A stretch of 10,930 nt of DNA from Pseudomonadota bacterium (GTDB taxonomy: Bacteria; Pseudomonadota; Gammaproteobacteria; Steroidobacterales; Steroidobacteraceae): the NCBI GenBank assembly GCA_021805275.1, contig JAJZFQ010000112.1:1-10930 (forward strand), in the 5' to 3' direction. The position numbers were made by a program, and so were the translations under genes. The first letter of the stretch is position 1; every line of letters begins with the position of its first letter. The notes beneath the pieces were generated by a model. It worked only from the letters and a program-made list of their open reading frames with translations, ran no database searches and was not told where the DNA came from. Shown here in pieces: positions 4,916 to 10,930 of this stretch.

Positions 4916-6245
4916 TCGCCCCCGGGGCGAAATCCGGATCCGTCAAGCGCATCGACGTGACGGGACCGAACTCTGCGAGCTGTGCGGCGATGCGCTGCGC
5001 ATCGCCGATCACCACCAGCGTTGAGGACTCCGGCCGTGGAAAGGTCTCGGCGATGACGGCCGCTGCGAGCGTTGGATCGACCTCGGCGAGCCGCGCCGGG
5101 TACTCATCGATGTCCTCGACGCCGAGTCCGAAGAATTCGAGATCCGCGAGCGCACCGGCCCAATCGGCCGCAGTCTCCAAGCCGAGCGCGTACTGCCCGA
5201 GCGTGTAGGCGCGCGCCGAGGCGAGCATCTGTTCGCTCACCCCGTCGCGATGCAGCCGCTCGAGGGCCTGCTGCGCGAGCCGGATGGCCGGTGCCGTACT
5301 GGCGGTGGCGACGAAGGAGCGTATCGCGAACTCTCCGGCCACCGTGCCGCGCATGAAGCTCGACCGCGCTCCGTAGGAAAGGCCCGATTTGATGCGCAGT
5401 TCCGCGTTGAGCAGCGAAGTGAAGCGTCCGCCGAACAGCGTGTTGACCAGATCGAGCGCGGCGCGGCGCGGGTATTGGCGCGCAACGCCCGCCGCGCCGA
5501 TCCAGAAGTGACTCTGCGTGGCGCCGGGCGCATCGACCAACAGCACTCGCCGCTGCGCGGTGGTGCGCGCCGGCGGCAGCGTCGGACGCACCGCGGCGCG
5601 CGACCAGGTGGCCAACGCGCCGCGCACCGCCGCCTCGGCCCGCCGAGTATCCAGATCGCCGGCGAGCACCACGATCAGCCGGTCGGCGCCGAACTGTGTC
5701 CGGTAGTAGGCGCGAGCGTCGTCGTGTGTGACCTGCGCCAGCGAGCGCTCGCTGCCGTACACGGGCAGCGCATAGGGGTGGTCGCCGAACAGCATCGCTC
5801 GGCCATACGCATCGAGCAATTCCGCCGGCTCGGAGTCCTTCACGGCCTTGATGAACTCGATTTGCCGCACGCGCAGCTGCTCGAATTCCTCGGCCGCCAG
5901 CTGGGGTGCACGCAGCGTCGCGGCGAGCAACTCGAGCATCAGGTCCTGATCGCGGGCGAGAAACTGGCTGCGCACCGCGATCGCCTCCGGTCCGGCCACG
6001 GCGCTGAAGCTGCCGCCGGCACCCTCGAGAGTTTCGGCGAACGCGTAGGCATTGCGCGGCCCGGCGCCCTTCTCAAGCAGCGCCGCGACCAGCGAGGCGA
6101 CCCCGGGGCGCGCTGGCGGATCGGCCGCACTGCCGCCGCGCAGCAACACCTGTCCGGCGATCAGCGGCACCTCGCGGCGCGGCAGCAGGATCAGCGTCGC
6201 CCCGTTGTCGAGAACGAGGCGTTCGTGCTTCGGCACACCCACCAT
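4893..6245 (-). CDS. M16 family peptidase, non-catalytic subunit
   Basis: A 450-residue M16 (pitrilysin/MPP-like) protein, probably the regulatory partner of the gene directly upstream. The fold is recognisable: opening strand RLVLDNGATLILLPRREVPL, QVLLRGGSAADPP, LIVVLAGDL near 190, and the C-terminal half with LVNTLFGGRFTSLLNAELR and SGLSYGA (Y291, the conserved Arg/Tyr region). At the place of the zinc motif (residues 54-58) it reads AALLE instead of HxxEH, so it cannot bind zinc in the usual way. It starts at ATG 6245, whose first base is also the last base of the upstream TGA (TGATG), giving tight translational coupling. An open frame continues to 6602 but lies inside the upstream gene. 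There is no signal peptide. Its last six codons lie in hairpin repeat copy 3, so this C-terminus may be a late replacement. Confidence 0.93.
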   Translation of the reverse strand: MVGVPKHERLVLDNGATLILLPRREVPLIAGQVLLRGGSAADPPARPGVASLVAALLEKGAGPRNAYAFAETLEGAGGSFSAVAGPEAIAVRSQFLARDQDLMLELLAATLRAPQLAAEEFEQLRVRQIEFIKAVKDSEPAELLDAYGRAMLFGDHPYALPVYGSERSLAQVTHDDARAYYRTQFGADRLIVVLAGDLDTRRAEAAVRGALATWSRAAVRPTLPPARTTAQRRVLLVDAPGATQSHFWIGAAGVARQYPRRAALDLVNTLFGGRFTSLLNAELRIKSGLSYGARSSFMRGTVAGEFAIRSFVATASTAPAIRLAQQALERLHRDGVSEQMLASARAYTLGQYALGLETAADWAGALADLEFFGLGVEDIDEYPARLAEVDPTLAAAVIAETFPRPESSTLVVIGDAQRIAAQLAEFGPVTSMRLTDPDFAPGATGDEARP

Positions 6246-7567
6246 CAGCGCTCGATTCGCGAGCGTGCCCCGAGTGGCACCAACATACCAACGGTGCGCC
6301 GTTGCGGCGCAAGAATGTCGGCGGCCACCGCCTGCACCTGTTGCGGCGTGACGGCCGCCAGGCGCTGCGGCTCGGCGAACAGATCCCACCAGCGGCCATG
6401 GAACACCGCGTACTCCCCGAGCAGGTGCGCCTTGCCGTCGATGGTCGCCAGCCGCTTCCAGAACCCCACGATCGCCAGATTGCGGGCGCGCTCGAGCTCG
6501 GTGGGGCTGACTCCCAACTCGGTGATACGCGCAAGTTCTGCATCGAGCGCCACGAGCGCCTGCTGCGGTTCGATGGATTGCGGCAAGGTGAGCGACAGCC
6601 ACAGCAATCCCGGATCGAAACCCTCCTGCCAGTGTCCACCCACCTCGATGGCCATGCGCTGCTCCTCGACCAGCGCACGGTGCAGACGCGAAGCGTTGCC
6701 TTCCATCAGCACCGACATCAGCAGATGGACGGCGCTCGCACGCTCATCGGTGGCGGATGGCGCCTTATAGGCGCACTGCAGCAGAGGCGTCTGCACTTTG
6801 CGGCGCACGATGATGCGCCGCTCTTCGAGCTGCGGCGGCTCGCGCTCGTGCACCGCCTCGGGTGGTGCTTGCGCGGCAATCGGTTCGAAATAGCGCTGCA
6901 CCAGACGCAGCGCCGCGTGCGGATCGAGGTCCCCGGCGAGCGTCAGCGTCAGGTTGTTGGGGGCGTAGTAGGTCCGGTAGAACGCCTGCAGATCCTCCAG
7001 TCGCCAAGCGCGGATGTCCTGCGGCCAGCCGATCGTCGGGAAGCGGTACGGATGTACGCTGAAGGCCTCCGCCTGCACCCGCTCGGAGAGCAGCCCGTGA
7101 TTGTTGTCCTCGACGCGCAGCCGGCGCTCGGAGGCCACGACGCCACGCTCGCTTTCGATCATCTCCGGCAGAAACGCAAGATGGGCGACCCGGTCGGCCT
7201 CGAGCTCCAACACCAGCTCGAGCGCGCTCGAGGGGAACCAGTCCTCGTAGACGGTGACATCATCGCTGGTGAACGCATTGTTGGCGCCGCCCTGCGCCTC
7301 CATCAGCCGGTCGAACTCCCCCGGCGCGCGGGTCTGCGTGCCGTTGAACATCATGTGCTCGAAAAAATGGGCCAGGCCCGTGATGCCGGGCCGCTCGTTG
7401 CGACTGCCTGCCCGCACCCACAGGTTCAGAGCGACATTGGGAATGTGGTGTACCGGCCAGACGATCACCTGCATCCCGTTGGCGAGCGTGTGCGCCAGCA
7501 CGCCATCGCCGCCCGCCGGCGCCGGGTTGCGCAGCACGGGGGAACTCGCAAGGGCAGTTCGTCTCAT
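6245..7567 (-). CDS. M16 family zinc metallopeptidase, catalytic subunit
   Basis: A 440-residue zinc peptidase. The inverted zinc motif HFFEH is at residues 67-71 (H67 and H71 zinc ligands, E70 catalytic), followed by MMFNGT. The third ligand is E147, 76 residues after H71 in SERGVVASERR, the canonical spacing. AQGGANNAFTSDDVTVYEDWFP (91-112) and YYAPNNLTLTLAGDLDP are also classical M16B sequence. Together with the downstream subunit it resembles the bacterial two-subunit peptidases related to mitochondrial processing peptidase, such as the Sphingomonas A1 pair Sph2681/Sph2682. The natural substrate is unknown. The N-terminus MRRTALASSPVLRNPAPAGG is not a convincing signal peptide and no upstream start exists in frame for at least 60 bases, so a cytoplasmic place is suggested. 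The Shine-Dalgarno is weak. The hydrolase gene ends 123 bases upstream on the same strand. Confidence 0.95.
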   Translation of the reverse strand: MRRTALASSPVLRNPAPAGGDGVLAHTLANGMQVIVWPVHHIPNVALNLWVRAGSRNERPGITGLAHFFEHMMFNGTQTRAPGEFDRLMEAQGGANNAFTSDDVTVYEDWFPSSALELVLELEADRVAHLAFLPEMIESERGVVASERRLRVEDNNHGLLSERVQAEAFSVHPYRFPTIGWPQDIRAWRLEDLQAFYRTYYAPNNLTLTLAGDLDPHAALRLVQRYFEPIAAQAPPEAVHEREPPQLEERRIIVRRKVQTPLLQCAYKAPSATDERASAVHLLMSVLMEGNASRLHRALVEEQRMAIEVGGHWQEGFDPGLLWLSLTLPQSIEPQQALVALDAELARITELGVSPTELERARNLAIVGFWKRLATIDGKAHLLGEYAVFHGRWWDLFAEPQRLAAVTPQQVQAVAADILAPQRRTVGMLVPLGARSRIER

Positions 7568-7619
7568 GGCCGCAGTGTACGCCCCGCTCCGGCGGGTGCG
7601 CCCGCGCCGCGGCCGTCTA

Positions 7620-7635
7620 CGTCCTCCGGAGGACG
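7620..7635. promoter_or_regulatory. Perfect 16-bp palindrome in the hydrolase-peptidase gap
   Basis: CGTCCTCCGGAGGACG is a complete palindrome in the 123-base gap before the catalytic M16 gene, 53 bases upstream of its ATG. It has no loop and no T tract, so a dimeric repressor operator is more plausible than a terminator. A chance GC-rich palindrome cannot be excluded. Confidence 0.3.
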
Positions 7636-7690
7636 CGCGGCTCTGCCCGTCGGGGGATCGCGGCGGGGCCGGACGCGGCCAGGCTCACGC

Positions 7691-8731
7691 TCACGTCAGC
7701 TCTTCGGTCCCCGTCCCGGCCGTCGCCGGGCGGGCTGGCGTGGCCGTCAGCTCCGCGACGATGCGCCGCTCCGCCCACGTGGGCCCGGTCAGGCGGTCGA
7801 GAAATCCGCAATGCCCGCCTCGCGAGGTCACCGCGACGCGCAGCCACGCCGGCCGCGCCAGGTGGCGTAGGTCCTGTGCCGGGATGATGGGATCGTCGAG
7901 TGAGGTGATCACCAGCGAGGTCGTCTCGAGCGTCGCGAGCCGCTCGCCGGTGATCGAGTAGCCGAGCAGATACTCATCGAGCGTCTCGAACTCGGTGTAG
8001 CGGCGGATCAACTCGTCAGTCAGGCGGCGCAGGTTGTTGATGCCGCGCAGCTCGCGCAGATCGTACTGGTGCGGCCAGACTGCCTCCTTCTTGCTCAGCG
8101 ACCGCCACCACTTGCGGGCGAAGTAGCGCGCATAGCCGGTGAATCCTTCCTCGAGCGCACGCAACGTCTCGTGCGGATCGAGCACGGGCGAGACGGCCAC
8201 GACGGACTGCAGATCGAGCCGCGCGCTGCGGGCCTGGGCGGCCGCGCGCAGCAGGAAATTCCCCCCGAGCGAGAAACCGACGAGGCGCAGCGGCTGCCCG
8301 GTGAGGCGCTGCACGGCGCGCAGAGCACCGCAGACTTCCGCGAGCCGGCAGGAGTGGAACAGGCCGGCGTTGAGGTGATGGGTCTCGCCGTGATCGCGCA
8401 GGTTGAGCCGAAACACGTCAAAGCCGCGCTCGTAGAGCTGTTGCGAGAGCGACAGGACGTAGAGCGACTCGGCGCTGCCTTCCCAGCCGTGCAGCACCAC
8501 GACCGGCGGGCCGCCCGGGGAGCCGCTTGAGCGCCAGCACTGCAGCCGCACCTCATCCCCGCAGTCGAGCAGAAGTTCGTGCTGGGCCGCCAGCAGGGGT
8601 TGCGCGCGGCGCACGATCGGGCCGCGCCGCAGAGCGACGCTCGCCAACATGGACTGCAGGTGGCGGTTGCGCAGCCACCAGGGCGGCTGAAAGTCATCCA
8701 CCGGCACCTGCTGCTCGACTGGCGTCGGCAT
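7691..8731 (-). CDS. yheT: YheT-like alpha/beta hydrolase
   Basis: A 346-residue serine hydrolase of the YheT/COG0429 group. The N-terminal signature FQPPWWLRNRHLQSMLAS (14-31) is specific to this group. VVVLHGWEGSAES (77-89) forms the oxyanion region, VGFSLGGN (151-158) is the nucleophile elbow with S154, LDDPIIP (278-284) holds the acid (D279 or D280), and SRGGHCGF (303-310) carries the catalytic H307. Members are thought to be esterases or lipases acting on lipids or small esters; the substrate is unsettled. GGAAG five bases before ATG 8731 fixes the start. The open frame reaches 9031, but the extra residues lie in the upstream methyltransferase gene and show no domain. It sits in a same-strand series between the methyltransferase and the M16 pair, though gaps of 139 and 123 bases leave cotranscription uncertain. 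Confidence 0.93.
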   Translation of the reverse strand: MPTPVEQQVPVDDFQPPWWLRNRHLQSMLASVALRRGPIVRRAQPLLAAQHELLLDCGDEVRLQCWRSSGSPGGPPVVVLHGWEGSAESLYVLSLSQQLYERGFDVFRLNLRDHGETHHLNAGLFHSCRLAEVCGALRAVQRLTGQPLRLVGFSLGGNFLLRAAAQARSARLDLQSVVAVSPVLDPHETLRALEEGFTGYARYFARKWWRSLSKKEAVWPHQYDLRELRGINNLRRLTDELIRRYTEFETLDEYLLGYSITGERLATLETTSLVITSLDDPIIPAQDLRHLARPAWLRVAVTSRGGHCGFLDRLTGPTWAERRIVAELTATPARPATAGTGTEELT

Positions 8732-8836
8732 GACCACTTCCGATTCTGCGGCGTTCCGCGCTTCCGTCTGTATCACCTGCCGCCCCCGCCGGCCTCTGAA
8801 CGATCGGGCGCGAGTGTAACGCAATCGACCGAAGCT

Positions 8837-8865
8837 GCGCTCGGGACGCCCCGCGACCCGAGCGC
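8837..8865 (-). terminator. GC-rich stem-loop after the methyltransferase gene
   Basis: GCGCTCGGG (8837-8845) and CCCGAGCGC (8857-8865) form a perfect 9-bp stem with an 11-base loop, starting 5 bases after the methyltransferase TAG on the minus strand. No T tract follows, so it is at best a weak terminator or a 3'-end stabiliser. It may separate methyltransferase expression from the hydrolase gene downstream. Confidence 0.4.
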
Positions 8866-8870
8866 CAGCG

Positions 8871-9485
8871 CTAGGATTTGCGCGCGGTGGCGAGGAAAAC
8901 CGAGTATTCGCGGCCGTGGTGCTCGAGGGTGCAGCAGTCCTGGACCGCGGCGTCCTGAAAGCCGGCCGCGACCAGCCACGAGCGCAGCGCGCTGCGCTCG
9001 AAGCCATGATGCACCGGCACGCCGGGGCCATGGAACGAACCGTCCTCGGTGTCGAGGTCCGCCAGACACACCCAGCCGCCGAGGTTGAGCATCGAGTGGA
9101 ATGCGCCCAAGAGTCCCGGCACGTCCGCCACGTGATGCAGCGTCATCATGCTGAAAATGAGGTCGTAGTGCGTCGCGGGCAACGGATCGCGCGTCAGATC
9201 CAGGTCGATCACCCTCAGGTCGGAGGCCTCGGCGGCCGCAATCTTGCGCTCGGCGACGGCGCGCATGCCCGCGGAGCTGTCCGCCAGGGTGATCTGTCCG
9301 ACCACCCCGCGCAGCGCGAACGACAACAAACCGGTGCCGGCCCCGTACTCCAATGCCGTCATCGCGGGGTGCAGTTCGACCGCGCGACGCACGGCCGCGG
9401 CCACCTGCTCGGCGCGCCGGACCTTCTGCGCGTCGTCCCACTGCTGCGCGCGTGCATCAAAATCGGTCAGTCGTGCTTCGGGCAT
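8871..9485 (-). CDS. Class I SAM-dependent methyltransferase
   Basis: A 204-residue Rossmann-fold methyltransferase. Motif I is ALEYGAGTGLLSF (44-56), the acidic residue at the end of strand 2 is D69 in ITLADSS, and motif IV is YDLIFSMMTLHHV (107-119), followed by LGAFHSMLNLGGWVCLADLD (126-145), the usual post-motif block of the methyltransferase 11/12 families. The N-terminus (DFDARAQQWDD) is also common in these small-molecule methyltransferases. The acceptor substrate cannot be told. AGGAG eight bases before ATG 9485 is a strong Shine-Dalgarno. The gene diverges from the SixA gene. A 7-bp imperfect hairpin (9497-9514) in its leader touches the first bases of the ribosome site. Confidence 0.93.
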   Translation of the reverse strand: MPEARLTDFDARAQQWDDAQKVRRAEQVAAAVRRAVELHPAMTALEYGAGTGLLSFALRGVVGQITLADSSAGMRAVAERKIAAAEASDLRVIDLDLTRDPLPATHYDLIFSMMTLHHVADVPGLLGAFHSMLNLGGWVCLADLDTEDGSFHGPGVPVHHGFERSALRSWLVAAGFQDAAVQDCCTLEHHGREYSVFLATARKS

Positions 9486-9496
9486 CGGCAGAGCTC

Positions 9497-9514
9497 CTGC
9501 ATCAGATGGTGCAG
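9497..9514 (-). other. Leader hairpin abutting the methyltransferase ribosome site
   Basis: On the minus strand CTGCACC and GATGCAG pair over 7 bases, one of them a G-T wobble, around a 4-base loop. The last two bases of the 3' arm are the first two of AGGAG. It could mildly limit ribosome access. Short imperfect stems like this arise by chance in GC-rich DNA. Confidence 0.2.
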
Positions 9515-9633
9515 CGGTCGGAAGAGGGGCGGAATCTTTTCAGATGTGCCGGGCACCGTCTACCCGCCACGGCGCGTTTCCTGCGTTATGCTCGGTTCGC
9601 GCGCCCAACAGCCGGGCCGAACCAGGTGACCCC

Positions 9634-9690
9634 ATGCACACGCCCCCTCCGCCTCATTGGAGCCGCACACGGCGAGGCACTGCGGCGTGA
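9634..9690 (+). CDS. Possible 18-codon leader ORF with four prolines, overlapping the sixA start
   Basis: ATG at 9634 is preceded by AGGTGA (9624-9629, 4 bases away). The frame encodes MHTPPPPHW followed by a basic tail and stops at TGA 9688-9690, overlapping the sixA GTG start as GTGA. Four consecutive prolines slow ribosomes and call for EF-P, so translation of this leader could set the rate of re-initiation at sixA. This is a prediction: no homologue is known to me, and an 18-codon frame can occur by chance. Confidence 0.35.
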   Translation: MHTPPPPHWSRTRRGTAA

Positions 9691-10169
9691 AGACCCTGAT
9701 CCTATTGCGGCACGCCAAGTCCGACCATCCGCCCGGGCTCTCGGACCGGGACCGCCCGCTCGCCGCACGCGGCACGCTCGATGCGCCGCGCATGGGCCGA
9801 CGGCTGCACGCGCGTGGCATCCGGATCGATAGGCTGATCTCGAGCCCGGCGGCACGTGCGCTCGCAACCGCACGACTCGTGGCCGCAGCGCTCGAGTACC
9901 CGCCGCGACGCATCAGGGTGGACGAGCGGCTCTATCCCGGGGATCTCGCACAGCTGCTCGACGTCATCCGCGCCCTCGAGGAGAGCGCACTTCAGGTGAT
10001 GTTGGTGGCGCACAACCCGGGCCTCAGCGAGCTGGCGCAGCGGTGCGCGGCCCAGATCACACACCTGCCCACGTGTGCCGCGGCCGTGCTCGAGTACGAT
10101 GGAGCGTGGGGTGAGTTCGCCGCAACCGGGTTGTCGCGCGTGACGCTCGAGACGCCGAAACGGAACTAG
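9687..10169 (+). CDS. sixA: SixA-type phosphohistidine phosphatase
   Basis: A 160-residue member of the histidine phosphatase (phosphoglycerate mutase-like) superfamily. LILLRHAKSD (4-13) has the RHxK form typical of SixA, with R8 and the phospho-accepting H9. ISSPAARALATA (51-62) supplies R57, E80 lies in VDERLYPG, and LVAHNPGLSEL (106-116) supplies the second catalytic His, H109. In E. coli SixA removes phosphate from histidines of the ArcB phosphotransfer domain and of the nitrogen phosphotransferase protein NPr; which partner is used here is unknown. The start is taken as GTG 9687, which gives the standard N-terminus directly before the first strand; an in-frame TTG at 9657 would add ten residues without function. 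The gene ends in CTAG, sharing its stop bases with the convergent glycosyltransferase gene. Confidence 0.92.
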   Translation: MKTLILLRHAKSDHPPGLSDRDRPLAARGTLDAPRMGRRLHARGIRIDRLISSPAARALATARLVAAALEYPPRRIRVDERLYPGDLAQLLDVIRALEESALQVMLVAHNPGLSELAQRCAAQITHLPTCAAAVLEYDGAWGEFAATGLSRVTLETPKRN

Positions 10170-10930
10170 GCCGGCCTGCACAGCGCTCGATACAGCTCGG
10201 CGAGGCGGGCGGCCATGCTGGCCGAAGACCAGCCGCGCGCGTACGTACCGGCCTGATCGCTCAGTGTGCGGCGCAGGTCCGCGTCGCGCAGCACCTGCAC
10301 CACCGCGGCGGCGAAGGGCGGCTCGCGCTCCTCGGCGATCAGCGCACCGCACGCCGGCGCGAGAATCGACTTCGTGCCCAAGTGCGCCGTGGACACGACC
10401 GCACAGCCCTGGGCGAGTGCCTCGAGCAGAACCAGCCCCTGCGTCTCGGTGCGTGAGGCGAACACGAACACCGACGCGGCCGCGTAACAGTCGAGCAGTG
10501 CGGTGTTGCGGTCGAGATAACCGACGAACCGGACGTCCTCCGTCAGGCCGAGCTGCTCGACGAGCTTGCGCAACGCCTCGCGCGCCGGCCCCTCGCCGGC
10601 AATGATCAGCATGGCCTCGGGAACGGACTGGCGCACGCGGGCAAAGACGCGGACCAGAAAATCGATGTTCTTCTCATGCGCGACTCGACCGACGTAGGTC
10701 ACGAGCGGTCGATGCGCCGGCAGCTGCGCGAGCGCTCGAAAGCGCGGCGCGTTGCCCGGTTGAAAGCGGTCCGCGGGCAACCCGGTCGGGATGACGTGCA
10801 CGGGGGTCTCCACCCCATAGTCGCGCAGCACCTGACGCAGCGGCTGCGACGGGGCGACCAGCGCCTGCACGTCGGAGCATTGAGAGCGGGTGAAGGCGCG
10901 CGCCAGCGTGCGCCCCACGGTCCGCGGCAG
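10166..10930 (-). CDS. GT4 family glycosyltransferase (5' part outside window)
   Basis: The 254 visible residues form the linker and C-terminal half of a GT-B glycosyltransferase of family 4, which transfers a sugar from a nucleotide donor. Seen in order: LVAPSQPLRQVLRDYGV with VHVIPTGLPADRF at the domain linker, LVTYVGRVAHEKNIDFLVRVFA starting the donor-binding domain, LIIAGEGPAREALRKLVEQLGL, VRFVGYLDR, and the EX7E motif within SRTETQGLVLLEALAQGCAVV. The N-terminal acceptor domain lies beyond base 10930; the frame is open to the edge, so the GTG at 10918 is not the true start. The layout is close to GT4 enzymes that glycosylate diacylglycerol or cell-surface lipids, but the acceptor cannot be fixed from this half. 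The stop TAG (10166-10168 on the complement) overlaps the sixA stop. Confidence 0.93.
   Translation of the reverse strand: MPRTVGRTLARAFTRSQCSDVQALVAPSQPLRQVLRDYGVETPVHVIPTGLPADRFQPGNAPRFRALAQLPAHRPLVTYVGRVAHEKNIDFLVRVFARVRQSVPEAMLIIAGEGPAREALRKLVEQLGLTEDVRFVGYLDRNTALLDCYAAASVFVFASRTETQGLVLLEALAQGCAVVSTAHLGTKSILAPACGALIAEEREPPFAAAVVQVLRDADLRRTLSDQAGTYARGWSSASMAARLAELYRALCRPA

Larger units (their letters stand above)
4657..4917 (+). ncRNA. Candidate multi-hairpin RNA with C-rich loops (or 3' UTR of the exported protein gene)
   Basis: This covers the whole convergent gap with three hairpins that each expose a C7-C8 tract plus UC. Non-Watson-Crick pairs in the lower stems (4672-4703, 4674-4701, 4866-4911) are all G-U if the plus strand is transcribed, but A-C mismatches on the minus strand, which favours a plus-strand RNA. 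C-rich loops presented on several hairpins are known from trans-acting small RNAs such as Xanthomonas sX13 and the cuckoo/CcsR RNAs, where they pair with G-rich ribosome sites. No promoter or T-tract terminator for a separate RNA is evident, so processing from the upstream mRNA is the likelier source. A REP/REPIN-like DNA repeat or a bidirectional terminator are equally serious alternatives. Confidence 0.3.

Noticed and set aside
6246..6602. Extended start of the second M16 gene
   Set aside because: It would lie inside the first M16 gene; the ATG at 6245 begins directly at the first M16 strand and is coupled by TGATG.
5250..6770. Long plus-strand open frame (506 codons) opposite the M16 pair
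   Set aside because: The composition is Arg/Ala/Gly-rich without motifs, and it crosses the boundary of two well-identified minus-strand genes.
6302..7870. Long plus-strand open frame (522 codons)
   Set aside because: It is antisense to the catalytic M16 gene with its intact zinc motif, and has no recognisable fold or ribosome site.
8732..9031. Extended start of the YheT-like hydrolase
   Set aside because: The extra 100 residues overlap the methyltransferase gene in another frame and carry no domain; GGAAG is well placed before ATG 8731.
9564..9592. Promoter for sixA with TATGCT at 9587-9592
   Set aside because: The hexamer 17 bases upstream (CCGCCA) does not resemble a -35 box, so I did not list it.
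8916..9629. Plus-strand open frame opposite the methyltransferase
   Set aside because: It is antisense to a methyltransferase with complete SAM motifs and a strong Shine-Dalgarno; the reverse frame shows nothing recognisable.

Overview
The window is about 10.9 kb of dense, very GC-rich chromosomal DNA. Codon positions are strongly GC-biased, so many antisense frames stay open by chance. The gene content (ACT-domain malic enzyme, GcvA-type LysR regulator, DUF924, YheT-like hydrolase, paired M16 peptidases, SixA) suggests a free-living gammaproteobacterium, perhaps near the Xanthomonadales/Nevskiales/Steroidobacterales. That placement is inference only. There is no rRNA, tRNA, CRISPR array, insertion sequence or phage gene, and no gap without a gene exceeds 300 bases.

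Layout. On the minus strand, 1-499 is the start of a malic enzyme with an N-terminal ACT domain, cut by the window edge. A divergent plus-strand gene (576-1736) encodes a membrane-anchored periplasmic sensor region that looks like the input half of a histidine kinase but stops right after the second membrane segment. It is followed by a small unknown protein (1863-2243) and a DUF924 protein (2249-2896), closely spaced. Then come a LysR-type regulator (3080-3985) and a small exported protein with TPR-like helices (4111-4656) that has its own predicted promoter and a hairpin at the 5' end of its leader.

Between that gene and the convergent peptidase gene lie three related ~60-bp hairpin repeats (4661-4720, 4746-4805, 4860-4915), each with a C7-C8 tract in the apical loop. 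The upper stems differ in sequence but stay paired, and every wobble pair in the lower stems is G-U on the plus strand. This is the most interesting part of the window: either a REP/REPIN-like family or a multi-hairpin RNA with C-rich loops.

The minus-strand block 9485-4893 reads methyltransferase, YheT-like alpha/beta hydrolase, catalytic M16 peptidase, then non-catalytic M16 partner. The last two overlap as TGATG and probably form a heterodimeric zinc peptidase. A SixA-type phosphohistidine phosphatase (9687-10169, plus) diverges from the methyltransferase. It may be preceded by an 18-codon leader ORF containing four prolines. SixA converges on a GT4 glycosyltransferase (10166-10930, minus, 5' end outside the window), and the two genes share the tetranucleotide CTAG as both stop codons.

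Most genes are ordinary housekeeping or accessory chromosomal genes. No defence or biosynthetic system is evident.
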